37,107 bases of DNA from an uncultured Bacteroidota bacterium (GTDB lineage Bacteria > Bacteroidota > Bacteroidia > Chitinophagales > Chitinophagaceae), in assembly GCA_903862505.1 (NCBI GenBank), contig CAIOYQ010000004.1, forward strand, positions 1-37,107, read 5' to 3'. The position numbers and the translations under genes are program-made. The number at the start of each line of letters is the position of its first letter. Within the stretch, counting starts at the first letter, position 1. Shown piece after piece: positions 16,648-26,500 of this stretch. A model generated the notes under the pieces. It saw nothing but the letters and a program-made list of their open reading frames with translations, had not been told where the DNA came from and did no database searches.

Positions 16648-18576
16648 ATGATTACCTCGCAAACCATTCAACAAATTACCAGCCGCATTGACATTATTGA
16701 TGTGGTAGGAGAATTTGTGAAGTTAAAAAAACGAGGTACTAATTATATTGGCAACTGCCCTTTTCACAACGAAAAATCGCCCTCTTTTACTGTTTCCCCT
16801 GCCAAAGAAATTTATAAATGTTTTGGTTGTGGCAAAAGTGGAAATACCATCACATTTTTGATGGAGCACGAAAAGTATAGTTATGTAGAAGCCCTCAGAT
16901 GGTTAGCGGCAAGATATAATATAGAAATAGAAGAAACCGAAACCAGCCCAGCCCAAAAAATAGCGCAGCAAGTGGCCGATAGCATTTATGCCATTAATCA
17001 TTTTGCTATGGAATGGTTTGCCAAGCAATATTGGGAAACCGAATTGGGTGAAGGTATTGCCCAAAGTTATATGCAACATCGTGGTTTTTTAAAACCCATT
17101 GTAGAGAAGTTTAAAATTGGATATAACCCTGCTGATAGAGACGGTTTAGCAAAAGCCCTAATTCAAAATCAATTCAATCCTGAACTGTTTGCAAGAACAG
17201 GTTTAGTAGTAGAAAGAAACGGAGAATGGCAGGACAATTATAGAGACCGTATTATTTTTCCCATACATAATACAACTGGAAAAATTATTGGATTTGGTGC
17301 AAGACAAATTGCTAAAAACGATAAGTCTCCAAAATATATAAATACACCAGAGAATGAAATTTATGTAAAGAGTAGAATCTTATATGGCTCCTACTTTGCA
17401 CGTAATTCCATTAATAGTAACGATGAGTGCTTACTGGTGGAAGGTTATACGGACGTGGTGAGTTTACACCAAGCAGGTATTGAAAATGTAGTGGCGAGTG
17501 GAGGTACTTCCTTAACCATGGACCAATTAAGACTGATTAAAAAGTATACACAGAACTTAACCATTATTTATGATGGTGATAGCGCAGGTGTAAAAGCGGC
17601 ATTGCGTGGATTGGATATGGCATTGGAAGAAGGACTCAATGTGCAATTAGTGTTGATCCCCGATAAGGAGGATCCGGATAGTTATGTAAACAAAGTGGGA
17701 CCCGATGCCTTTAGGGAATTTGTTCAAAGTAATAAAAAGGATTTTGTACTTTTTCAATTAGAAGTGCAATTACAAGATGTAGGGACCGATTTAAATAAGA
17801 AAAATATTTTAGTGAATCAGATTGCGGAGACACTAAGTAAAATTAATAAAGCAGAGGACTTTACTAAACTACAAGAATATGTAAGAAAGTGTAGTTCCCT
17901 ATTACGCATTGACGAAACAGGACTTACGCAGTTGGTGAATAAGTTTAAGCGAGATAAAATAGTTAAGGAAGAGAAGAAAATGTCTTATGACGAGGCTGCC
18001 ATACTCATGCCTAGCTTCCCTACTTCCGAAACAGAGGATACGAACCTTGGTTTAATTACCGATCATGATTTAGCACACGAAAAGCATTTAATAAAACTGC
18101 TTATTGAAAATGGCATTGAAAAAAACGAGGAAAGTAAGTTTATAGCCCAATATATATTTGATGCAATAGAAGGGTTCCCCTTGGAGCAACCAGATATGAT
18201 ATATTTAATGGAGGCCTATAAAAAATGGTTCTATGAAGGTAAAATGCCCAATGGAAAAACCTTACAATACCACCAGGATGAGCGTGTTCAAAAGTGGGTG
18301 GTAACCTTATTTGAACCTGAGCAAGAGTTAAGTTCAAGATGGAATGAAAAACTAGGCATAAAAGTAAAGGAGATAGAAAAAGACATCATGCTAGAAATTG
18401 ACAAGAGTCTCTTGTATTTTAAACTTAGAAAAATAAAAAAGATGATTCACTTGAATCAAGCGGACTTGGAAAATGCCAAGGATGCGGATCAGTTACAGCT
18501 TTTGCAAATACACAAGCATTTAAAAGACATTGAAAAGGAATTAACTGCCACTTTGGGTACGGTGATTTATAAATAA
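16648..18576 (+). CDS. dnaG: DNA primase DnaG
   Basis: A 642-residue primase that makes RNA primers at the replication fork. The N-terminal CHC2 zinc finger has Cys37, His40, Cys58 and Cys61. The catalytic core contains the TOPRIM domain with Glu265 and Asp269 in LVEGYTDV, GGTSLT, and Asp309/Asp311 in YDGDSAG, all of which bind the catalytic metals. The C-terminal third (about 450-642) is charged and helical, consistent with the helicase-binding domain. Length is typical. It follows the STAS gene by 27 bases and ends in a terminator 1 base after its stop. Confidence 0.96.
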   Translation: MITSQTIQQITSRIDIIDVVGEFVKLKKRGTNYIGNCPFHNEKSPSFTVSPAKEIYKCFGCGKSGNTITFLMEHEKYSYVEALRWLAARYNIEIEETETSPAQKIAQQVADSIYAINHFAMEWFAKQYWETELGEGIAQSYMQHRGFLKPIVEKFKIGYNPADRDGLAKALIQNQFNPELFARTGLVVERNGEWQDNYRDRIIFPIHNTTGKIIGFGARQIAKNDKSPKYINTPENEIYVKSRILYGSYFARNSINSNDECLLVEGYTDVVSLHQAGIENVVASGGTSLTMDQLRLIKKYTQNLTIIYDGDSAGVKAALRGLDMALEEGLNVQLVLIPDKEDPDSYVNKVGPDAFREFVQSNKKDFVLFQLEVQLQDVGTDLNKKNILVNQIAETLSKINKAEDFTKLQEYVRKCSSLLRIDETGLTQLVNKFKRDKIVKEEKKMSYDEAAILMPSFPTSETEDTNLGLITDHDLAHEKHLIKLLIENGIEKNEESKFIAQYIFDAIEGFPLEQPDMIYLMEAYKKWFYEGKMPNGKTLQYHQDERVQKWVVTLFEPEQELSSRWNEKLGIKVKEIEKDIMLEIDKSLLYFKLRKIKKMIHLNQADLENAKDADQLQLLQIHKHLKDIEKELTATLGTVIYK

Positions 18577-18577
18577 A

Positions 18578-18603
18578 AAAGCCACTACTTTCATAGCGGC
18601 TTT
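18578..18603. terminator. Bidirectional terminator between dnaG and the YdeI-domain gene
   Basis: A 10-bp stem with one G-T/A-C type position joins AAAGCCACTA (18578-18587) and TAGCGGCTTT (18594-18603) over a 6-base loop. The minus strand reads on into TTTATTT, making it the stronger direction; it closes the minus-strand unit that starts near 21744. Confidence 0.75.
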
Positions 18604-18640
18604 AGTTATACTTACTAACTAATCAATTTTATTGTTGGTC

Positions 18641-19309
18641 CTACTTTTCAGAAGGATTGTTTTTACCTGCTAATAATTTTTGCAAGGTTGCTTCCAAACG
18701 CTTTAGTTTGGTCTCCTCTTTCTTGGCCCCTTGAATCCAACTTAAGTATTCTTTTTGGTTGATTACAGAAAGGGTGCTAAAAAAATCTCTCGCTTCGTCG
18801 TGCGCAGCTAAAATTTTATCAAGCTCTATTGGAAGTGCAATAATTCTTTTTGCAAAATCATCCACTTTAATATCTGCTGACTTAAATTCAACAAAGGCTC
18901 TATTCTTATTTGGTAACTGGTCTACTTTCTTAAAACGCATTGCGGTCCAAACATGATCCAAAGTAACCTGACGAATGGCTTCATATTCATTTTTAGAGAG
19001 GATCTCCCAGCTTGCATCCCTATTTAAATCAGAAACAATCTTAGAGCTGGTTTTAGGATAGGCAATCCACAATTTACATTCTGGATGTAAAGCGGAGAAT
19101 ACTTCTTTTAAGATATTGTTTAACTGAAGCTGGTTAATGGCAAAAATTAACGCATAATCTACCTTCCTTGTTTTTAATAAAGGCGTGATATTTTTATTGT
19201 AATTTAATTTTGCGAATTGTTTCTCTATTGAGGAAGGCAACCCTTGAATCAGTAAATTTTTCTCATCTTTCAACTGCAACTTCTCTAAAATATGCTGAGG
19301 ACCTGTCAT
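18641..19309 (-). CDS. DUF3052-like plus YdeI/OmdA-domain protein
   Basis: A 222-residue soluble protein with two parts. Residues ~1-130 (LLIQGLPSSIEKQF, YALIFAINQLQ, KLWIAYPKTSSKI) resemble the DUF3052 type of small regulatory domain. Residues ~135-222 carry the OmdA/YdeI pattern: an IALPIELDKIL segment, then EARDFFSTLSVINQKEYLSWIQGAKKEE read in pieces, with the FF...LS..QKEYLSWI core. YdeI proteins have been linked to bacteriocin protection or outer-membrane effects, but their mechanism is unknown. The gene ends the minus-strand unit after plsY, 94 bases downstream of it. Domain names are recalled from sequence pattern, so function is not assigned. Confidence 0.7.
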   Translation of the reverse strand: MTGPQHILEKLQLKDEKNLLIQGLPSSIEKQFAKLNYNKNITPLLKTRKVDYALIFAINQLQLNNILKEVFSALHPECKLWIAYPKTSSKIVSDLNRDASWEILSKNEYEAIRQVTLDHVWTAMRFKKVDQLPNKNRAFVEFKSADIKVDDFAKRIIALPIELDKILAAHDEARDFFSTLSVINQKEYLSWIQGAKKEETKLKRLEATLQKLLAGKNNPSEK

Positions 19310-19403
19310 AATAAAAATATTAAGGGAGGACGAAGTTACTAAATTCTAAGTTAGTATAGATAATAAACCAATAAAAAGATACAAATAATTGAAAATCAGC
19401 TAA

Positions 19404-20045
19404 TTAAACTCCTTGTGATTTGCTCCTATTTTTGAATAAAGGCACTTTATTCTCTGTGCCTTTTAATAGACGGCCAATGTTCTTTTGGTGGGTAATAATC
19501 ACCATTAAGGCTACGATAATTGCAAATAAACGATACATGGTTTCCCTCTCATTAAAAATAAATAAGATTAAGACCATAAAGGCAACCCCAGCCAACATAG
19601 AGCTTAAGGAAACAAAACGAGTAATAATTAACGTAAAAGCAAACACCATTAAACACAATAAAGCAACCATGGGTTGAATTGCAATGGTCATACCCAATAA
19701 GGTAGCAACGCCCTTTCCTCCTTTAAACTCCGCCCAAATAGGGAAAATATGTCCAACCACAGCAGTCAATCCAAGAATGATCATGAAGTTGGTCCTGGCT
19801 AATTCATGCGATAAATAGAAAGGTATTAAAATGTACAAGGAAGTTGCTAATATGCCTTTGGAAACATCAACGAGCATCACGAAGCTTCCCCATTTTGAAC
19901 CCAATACTCTAAAAGTATTCGTGGCACCCGCGTTCCCGCTACCGTAGTTTCTAATATCAATGTTAAAAACATACTTACTAATCCAAACCGAAGTGGGTAT
20001 GGAGCCAATTAAATATGCAAATATTACTAGTATTGATTCGTTCAT
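19404..20045 (-). CDS. plsY: Glycerol-3-phosphate acyltransferase PlsY
   Basis: A 213-residue polytopic inner-membrane enzyme that transfers an acyl group from acyl-phosphate to glycerol-3-phosphate, the first step of phospholipid synthesis. Family motifs are present: YLIGSIPTSVWI in the first helix, the GSGNAGATNTFRVLG loop, and FKGGKGVATLLG, which binds substrate phosphate. About five to six hydrophobic helices are visible. Length is typical. It has its own -7 box upstream and lies between prmA and the YdeI-domain gene. Its partner PlsX is not in the window. Confidence 0.95.
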   Translation of the reverse strand: MNESILVIFAYLIGSIPTSVWISKYVFNIDIRNYGSGNAGATNTFRVLGSKWGSFVMLVDVSKGILATSLYILIPFYLSHELARTNFMIILGLTAVVGHIFPIWAEFKGGKGVATLLGMTIAIQPMVALLCLMVFAFTLIITRFVSLSSMLAGVAFMVLILFIFNERETMYRLFAIIVALMVIITHQKNIGRLLKGTENKVPLFKNRSKSQGV

Positions 20046-20064
20046 AGATCCTGTTTAGGAAATA

Positions 20065-20072
20065 CAAATATA
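20065..20072 (-). promoter_or_regulatory. plsY promoter -7 element
   Basis: The minus strand reads TATATTTG, an exact TAnnTTTG match, 19 bases before the plsY start. The -33 element is not clear. Confidence 0.45.
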
Positions 20073-20117
20073 CATCCAAAAAATTAATGATTTGTTAACA
20101 TTAGCATTTTATATAAC

Positions 20118-21029
20118 CTATGGTCTATTAAATAGGAGGCTAATCCAGCCATTCCTTTGCTTCTGGCTTAGGAAATTCCAGCCATTTTGAGCAGCCAAAT
20201 GAATCATATCTGATTGATCTTCAATAAGTAAGCCACTTAGTACCAATTGTCCCCCTGCTTTCCCGGCATGGGTAAGCTCAAGCATATTGGCCTCTATGAT
20301 ATGTCTATTTACATTGGCTAGAATAATATCGAAGTGATCGGTTTGAATAGCAGACTCCACTTTTTTAATAATAATAGACTTGCTACTATTATTATGGGTA
20401 TTTTCTAATGCATTTTCAATGCACCAATCGTCATTGTCAACCGCAAGCACCTTAGCAGCCCCTAATTTTTGGGCTAGAATAGCTAAAATCCCTGTACCGG
20501 TCCCAAAATCATACACGGTCTTACCCGCAAAATCCATTTCCGACATCATTTGTATTACGGTATAGGTGGTTCCATGATGCCCTGTTCCAAAACTCATTTT
20601 AGGGGTGATATTAATCTCATATTTTACCTGCGGCTCAAAATGAGGATGAAAATGAGCACGAATACCCACAAAATCATCTATCCTAACAGGTTCGAAATTA
20701 GATTCCCAAATAGCATTCCAATTTTCTTCCTTAACAATTGATTTAGAATAAGTTAAATTATACTGTTTAAATATTATATCCAACTCATTATTTAAATTTT
20801 GTGCCTCAAATTCGGTACTTAAGATAAAGGTTTTGCAGTGACCAGCTCCAGCACCTAAGCCAGCCGTTGAACCTAGTACACTACTCATGCCTACCCCATT
20901 ATTAATGCCAGTAGCAGCTTCCTCCTCATTAAAGCCATCAAAACCTATATTGGATAATTGGGCGACCAGAAGCTCAAACTGGTCCTGATTTTCAAAATTA
21001 AAGGCGATTTGAACGTATTCTTTAGACAT
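20118..21029 (-). CDS. prmA: Ribosomal protein L11 methyltransferase PrmA
   Basis: An S-adenosylmethionine-dependent methyltransferase that trimethylates ribosomal protein L11. I start it at the ATG 21027-21029 (MSKEYVQIAFNF), giving 303 residues. An upstream in-frame ATG at 21045 would add six residues and overlap the preceding gene, and the family usually begins right before the beta-strand seen here. The N-terminal ~100 residues are the L11-binding domain. The catalytic part has KMSFGTGHHGTT, motif I VYDFGTGTGILAILA, AVDNDDWCIENA and the ILANVNRHII motif. It follows the secreted-protein gene by 7 bases, so the two probably share a transcript although functionally unrelated. Confidence 0.93.
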   Translation of the reverse strand: MSKEYVQIAFNFENQDQFELLVAQLSNIGFDGFNEEEAATGINNGVGMSSVLGSTAGLGAGAGHCKTFILSTEFEAQNLNNELDIIFKQYNLTYSKSIVKEENWNAIWESNFEPVRIDDFVGIRAHFHPHFEPQVKYEINITPKMSFGTGHHGTTYTVIQMMSEMDFAGKTVYDFGTGTGILAILAQKLGAAKVLAVDNDDWCIENALENTHNNSSKSIIIKKVESAIQTDHFDIILANVNRHIIEANMLELTHAGKAGGQLVLSGLLIEDQSDMIHLAAQNGWNFLSQKQRNGWISLLFNRP

Positions 21030-21036
21030 GGGGGAA

Positions 21037-21744
21037 TTATAATGCATTGAGGAAGTTAACCATTTTGGCTATTTGATCCTCATTCTTGAAGCTCACTTTA
21101 TTTTCATTAACATATTTGGCATACGCTTCTGCTTTATCAGCAAATAAGCTTGTAAAGAACGCTTGGTCTTTTTTAACCCTTTTCATTACCCCATTTTGAT
21201 AAACATACCAATTTTCTCGGGACACAAACTCTTTAGATCTTTCGCCAGATAACTCGTTATTTCTTTCTTCCATGGACTTATTGATAGACTTTAGTAAGGT
21301 TACTTTTCCATTAGATAAAACTTGGTAAAAGTGAATTGTAGTTTGATTGTCTATGGCAGGAAATCCTGATTGAAAAGTGTATTTTTTAACTTCTTGACGT
21401 ACGGTATCATTAAAACTAATTAACGAAACCAATCCCTTTCCAATAAAACCCTCCCTAGAAGAAGCGGATATAAACTCAACCTCATGTTCCACTAAATTTA
21501 ACTTAGCCTTTATATCCATATACTTTTTCCCATCCCGCATTTCAATGGATGAAAATTTATAAATAGGGAAATAATAAGCACTGCCAGCAACATCAGCATA
21601 TTTATTTTCAAATGCCTTACCATTTGCATCACTTAAAAAAATTTGGGTCCCCCATTTACCTGTTGTACCAAGCGTATTTTGCTGTGCTTTAATATGATTC
21701 ATACCAATAAACAACATTATAAATATGCCAATCAACTTTTGCAT
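21037..21744 (-). CDS. Secreted protein of unknown function
   Basis: A 235-residue protein. The frame is open upstream to 21921, but the ATG at 21742-21744 starts a proper signal peptide (MQKLIGIFIMLFIGMNHIKA, cleavage before QQN), and the upstream part covers the susD terminator, so the shorter form is right. The mature part is beta-rich: a GTTGKWGTQIFLSDANGK start, YYFPIYKFSSIEMRDGKKYMD in pieces, LNLVEHEVEFIS, then VSRENWYVYQNGVMKRVKK and a helical, charged C-terminus. It has no cysteine and no catalytic motif I recognise. It is probably periplasmic or surface-exposed. It is followed directly by prmA and preceded by the SusCD unit, from which it is separated by a terminator. Confidence 0.78.
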   Translation of the reverse strand: MQKLIGIFIMLFIGMNHIKAQQNTLGTTGKWGTQIFLSDANGKAFENKYADVAGSAYYFPIYKFSSIEMRDGKKYMDIKAKLNLVEHEVEFISASSREGFIGKGLVSLISFNDTVRQEVKKYTFQSGFPAIDNQTTIHFYQVLSNGKVTLLKSINKSMEERNNELSGERSKEFVSRENWYVYQNGVMKRVKKDQAFFTSLFADKAEAYAKYVNENKVSFKNEDQIAKMVNFLNAL

Positions 21745-21763
21745 GTTAACTATTTTATTATTA

Positions 21764-21792
21764 TAAAGATACGAAGGCCTAAAATAAAACAA
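21764..21792 (-). promoter_or_regulatory. Possible promoter of the secreted-protein/prmA unit
   Basis: On the minus strand TTG (21790-21792) and TATCTTTA (21764-21771) are 18 bases apart, with one mismatch to TAnnTTTG. The -33 part lies within the susD terminator hairpin. Confidence 0.35.
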
Positions 21793-21813
21793 GACCCCGA
21801 GGGGTCTTGTTTT
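21786..21813 (-). terminator. Terminator of the susC-susD unit
   Basis: A perfect 13-bp inverted repeat, AAAACAAGACCCC (21786-21798) with GGGGTCTTGTTTT (21801-21813), has a minimal loop. On the minus strand it runs into ATTTTA. It lies 35 bases after the susD stop. Confidence 0.88.
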
Positions 21814-21847
21814 TGTATAAATCCAAAGAAATAGATTTGCTAACCGA

Positions 21848-23491
21848 CTATTGTTTAGGATTCTTAGTTGGAGCCGATCCAGCAGCAGCCGGATTGTATG
21901 CCAACTCATTATCTGGAACATCCCAATAATCTAAGAAACCATAAACGATTGACGCGTTTGTATTTACTACACCTGTAGAAGATATCACTGTTACACCAGT
22001 ACGAGCCTTATCTGGAGCAATGATATCCCAACGACGCGCATCATAGAAAGATAAGCCTTTGAATGCTAATGCGATTCTGCGCTCTCTTCTTAATTGCTCA
22101 TAGGCAGCAGCTTGAGTTAAACCAGCACCTAATGCTGTTAATCCAGCACCTTGGTAGGTTCTAACTGCATCAATAGAAGCAGCACCCGCATCAATTTGTC
22201 CTGTCATAATCAAAGCTTCTGCTTTCATTAATTCATTTTCTTCGAAAGTACCAGCCATCGTAATTTCATTTGCACCAATTACGTTATTAGCGTAAGTATA
22301 AACACCCGCTAAACCAGCGCCTGCATATTTTAAACTATAACGTGTATTGAATGAATTACCACGGTCTGTATTGAACAAACCAACAGATGATAGAGTAATT
22401 ACGTTTTGATCTTTACGCTTATCTCCTGCAACGAAGTCCGATACCCAACGCTCACTTAATTTGTAAGTATTGGTTGAACCTGTTGTAGATGCTTGACCAA
22501 TCTTATCCGCTACAGTAGTCTCAATAAAGCTACCATTCGCGTCGGTACGTGCAGTAAATATTAAGTCAGTAGACTTAATACCATCATTTACTAAAGTTAA
22601 AATACTAGACCATTGAGCACTTGTCATGCTTGATCTTAGTGTATTCACAAGAATATTTCTTGCTTTCATAGTATTGATATTTCTTTTCCACATATCAATG
22701 GTTAAGATACCACCTTTACCCTTTTGTAAATAAGTTGGGATTAACTTTCCTAAAGTAGCAGTATAATCCGTTGTAGAAGTTGCTCCACCTAATGAAGTAA
22801 CTGCTTTATCAAAATTTGAAGATGCTTCAGCAATAATTGCTTCTTTAGTTACATAGTTTCCGTTTGTAGCCGCATCTGCAGTTGTTGCATTTTGAATTAA
22901 ACCTGCATAATAAGTAGAACCGATTCTGCTATAAGCATACCCTTTCCACCAATAAGCCCAAGCTTTAATGGTTGCTTTTTTAGTTGCTGCACCCGCACCT
23001 GTGAAAGTGGTTTTGTCAGCAAGCTCTAAAATAGAGTTTGATGCAGTAATCAAATTGTACATGTAAGCCCACTCATAAAAAGTAGTATTGCTTCCACCCT
23101 GTGCATTTTGATTTGCGTAACGTACTAATTCATACTGTGTTTTAGGATTACTTGGATTAGTAACAACTGTTCCATTATCCAAAGTTACCTTATTAGGACA
23201 CCCAATTTGGTTCATGAAAGCATTCGCAGCTTCTGCACCAATTACGTCTCCCATGATTTCAGAAAATCCAATTGCACCGGCCCAAAAACGACCGTATACA
23301 CCATCGGAATATTTCAAGTTGTAAAAACCATTTAAGTAAACGGTTCCCTGCGCCAAAGCAATTGCACCGTTTTCAGTTTGTGCACTATTTGGAGTAGGTG
23401 AGTTTACGTTGGTAATATCAAGATCCTTCTTACAAGCTGTTAAGCTTAAAGTAACCCCTAATATTCCAACCAAAATTTTATTATTCTTCAT
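21848..23491 (-). CDS. SusD/RagB-family outer-membrane lipoprotein
   Basis: A 547-residue lipoprotein that caps its SusC partner and binds the ligand at the cell surface. The signal peptide ends in the lipobox LTAC with Cys20 as the lipidated residue, followed by KKDLDITNVNSPTP, a usual start for mature SusD. The body is helix-rich (TPR-like) with insertions. The C-terminal region contains ENELMKAEALIMTGQ and LRRERRIALAFKGLSFYDARRW, which is the conserved SusD_RagB signature. The protein is Ala/Thr/Gly-rich in the middle. It lies 25 bases after susC in one operon, and the ligand is unknown. There are no sugar-hydrolase neighbours to guide assignment. Confidence 0.92.
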   Translation of the reverse strand: MKNNKILVGILGVTLSLTACKKDLDITNVNSPTPNSAQTENGAIALAQGTVYLNGFYNLKYSDGVYGRFWAGAIGFSEIMGDVIGAEAANAFMNQIGCPNKVTLDNGTVVTNPSNPKTQYELVRYANQNAQGGSNTTFYEWAYMYNLITASNSILELADKTTFTGAGAATKKATIKAWAYWWKGYAYSRIGSTYYAGLIQNATTADAATNGNYVTKEAIIAEASSNFDKAVTSLGGATSTTDYTATLGKLIPTYLQKGKGGILTIDMWKRNINTMKARNILVNTLRSSMTSAQWSSILTLVNDGIKSTDLIFTARTDANGSFIETTVADKIGQASTTGSTNTYKLSERWVSDFVAGDKRKDQNVITLSSVGLFNTDRGNSFNTRYSLKYAGAGLAGVYTYANNVIGANEITMAGTFEENELMKAEALIMTGQIDAGAASIDAVRTYQGAGLTALGAGLTQAAAYEQLRRERRIALAFKGLSFYDARRWDIIAPDKARTGVTVISSTGVVNTNASIVYGFLDYWDVPDNELAYNPAAAGSAPTKNPKQ

Positions 23492-23516
23492 TGCTAATAA
23501 TTTAAAAGATTAAGGT

Positions 23517-26500
23517 TTAAAATCCTACGTTCAAACCTACAGTGTAAGATTTTGTGTTAGGAATAGTATTGTGGTCAAGACCGCGATCAAATGCTGAGTT
23601 CGTAGAATAGTTAACCTCAGGATCCATACCAGAGTAAGGAGTAAAAGTTAACAAGTTACGACCTGATAATACTAATTGTAAGCGATTTGCAAATTTGATT
23701 TTAGTCAATTTAGCGATATCAACGCCTACAGAAAGATTTCTTAAACGCCAGAAAGAAGCGTCTTCGTAGAAATAGTTCTTAGTACCATTTGCAGCACCAC
23801 CAGCATACATACTACGATAGAACGAAGTAAATGCTTGCGTCTCTCCATTGATTGTAACAGGCTTGTCATAATCAGAGTGGATACCATCACGATACATCCA
23901 TTGCTTAGTTTGGTTGTACAAGTGTGCACCTGCAATCCAATCCCACTGCATGCTAAATGTTAAGGTATTTTTATATTGTAAATTGTTGATAAAGCTCATG
24001 TTAAACTTAGGGTTTGGATCACCAAGGCTAGATTGACCTGGTAAAGCCACCGCTTGTCTAGTTGCTTTATTAACAACCCATCCGTTACTAGCTACTTCAT
24101 ATAAAGATCTAGAAGCTTCTGGGATCATTGCAATACCGGTTACAGGATTGATTTCATCCAAAGACTTCATCATTTTGAAGCCAAAGAACTGACCAATCTT
24201 ATATCCTTGTTGTAATGTAATACCTACGCTACCTGCAGAAGATAATAAAATTACTGGAGGTCCTTTTACATAAGAGATTTCAGAATTTTGTTGAGAATAG
24301 TTTGTGATGAAATCCCAAGTTAAATCCTTACCAGAATAAACATTCAAGTTTAATGAAGCTTGTATACCATTAGATTTCAAACCAAACGCATTATCCAATT
24401 TGCCACCTACACCTGTAGAAGGTGCAGCGTCAACTCTGTAGATTGCGTTCGTAGTTTCTCTTTCCCATACAGTAGCAGAAACATTGGCTGTTTTAAACCA
24501 ATTTCCTTTTCCTAATGTAAAAGTCAAATCTGTACCATATTCAGTTTCTTTAGATAATTCCACTGATAAGTTTGGATTTGGGTTTGTGGTAGGGAAAGTA
24601 AATACGCTTGAACCCCCTAAGTTAGCAGCACCCAACACTGTAAAACGTTGGAACGCACCTGGTTGAATACCCGCTTCTCCGTAACCTGCTCTGAATTTAA
24701 CTTCTGATAATACATTTGAAATTTTCAAATCCTGCCAGAACTTTAAGTTAGATAAAGTAAAGAAGAAGTCACCTCTAGGGAATGTTTGTGCAGTTGCACC
24801 AGAACCGAATGCAGAAGAGAAGTCACTTCTAACACCCACAGAGACTCCTGTGAAGTTAGAATACTCAAATCTTTGATTCGCTAAAACACCATAAGTTACA
24901 AATGGCTCAATATAATCACTTAATACTCTATAAGTAGCTGCTTGAGACATATTCCATGGTGCATATCCTGGACCATCAAAACCTGCTGCAGCAAAAGATT
25001 TTCTTTGATTACGACGGTAATCAAATGCAGCGGTTGTGAAAGTTTTTAAAGGGATATTAATATTGAAATCTTTTTCAAAATCGGTACGGAAGTTCACTGT
25101 TCCAATAAAGTTTTGGAAAGTAGTTCTGTCTACGAAATTATTAATCTCACCAGTAGTGAACGCAGTAGGCGCTGGAGAATAGTTATACATATAACGATTC
25201 TGTAACACTCTATTTTTATTATTCCATTGCTCATCAAACTTATAAGTCGTATTGCTATTGTTATAGTTCAATGCATATTTAGCATCAAATTCTAAGAACT
25301 TAGGCAACTTATAGTTTAAGTTAAAGCTTTGGATTACATCTACCGTAGCAATCAAAGTGCTAGACTCTTGATTGGTAGAGAATGGATTTGAGTGGTTTAC
25401 ACCACCTGCAGCACCAAAGAAGGTTGCATATTTGCCATCCTCGTTCTTTTGATCAAACGGTAAAAATGGACGCGCATTGTTAATTGCAAATACAACTCCA
25501 CGACCAGTTTGGTCATTCAAAGTATTCTTTGTGTAAATCAATTGCGTTGTACTTGTGAATTTCAAACCTTTCGCTAATTCAAAACCTAATTTAGAAGTTA
25601 AGTTAGAACGAGAGAAATCACCATTATTGATGAAGTTTGAATTTTGTTGGTTGTTTGATACTGAAAATAAGAAGTCAAACTTATCTTTTGCACCAGACAT
25701 TGTAATTGAGTTATTCGTTGCATAACCTTGTTGTAAGAACATCTTGTAATGGTCAATGTACTTTAAGTTGGCATTGTATGGTTTGTTTTGGTAACTCGTT
25801 AAACCTAAAGAGTTGTATTGAACGTCACCATTGTATACCAATGTAGATGGATCTAATGTCATGATGGCACCAGAACCAGTTAATACATTGTTTGAACCAT
25901 CGGTTACGAACGCATGGTTTTTAGCTTTTGATAAACCACCAATATTTAATAATTCATTGGTTGTTGCACTAGAACTAAATTCAATATTTACTTTACCAGC
26001 TTTACCCTTTTTAGTAAATAATTGAATAACACCATTCGCACCTTGCGCACCATATAAAGATGCAGCAGCAGCACCTTGTACTACCTCTACTCTTTCAATG
26101 ATGTTTACGTCGATAGAGTTTAAACTTGTACCGCGTGCTTCAATACCATCAATTAAGATCATAGGTGAAGTTCCTGCTTGTACAGAGTTAATACCTCTTA
26201 ACAAAATTTGTAAAGGACGACCTGGATTACCATTCGTACTTTGAATTTGAGCACCAGCAATCTGACCAACTAATTGTTGACCAACATCACCAGTAGGTAC
26301 TTTAACTTGGTTAGATAGGTTTACAGATTCAACTGCAAAAGCTAATTTCTTTTTGCTAGTTGCTGCACCCACTCCCGTTACTACTACGTCTGCTAATGCT
26401 TTAACATCAGACGTTAATTTAATTGTTAAATTACTACCTGTAGCAAATGCTTCGGTTCCTTCAAAGCCTAAAGCTGAAACAACTAAAGTTGCTCCTTTTT

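Noticed and set aside
21745-21921. Upstream extension of the secreted-protein gene
   Set aside because: It would translate through the susD terminator hairpin and place the signal peptide 60 residues inside the protein.
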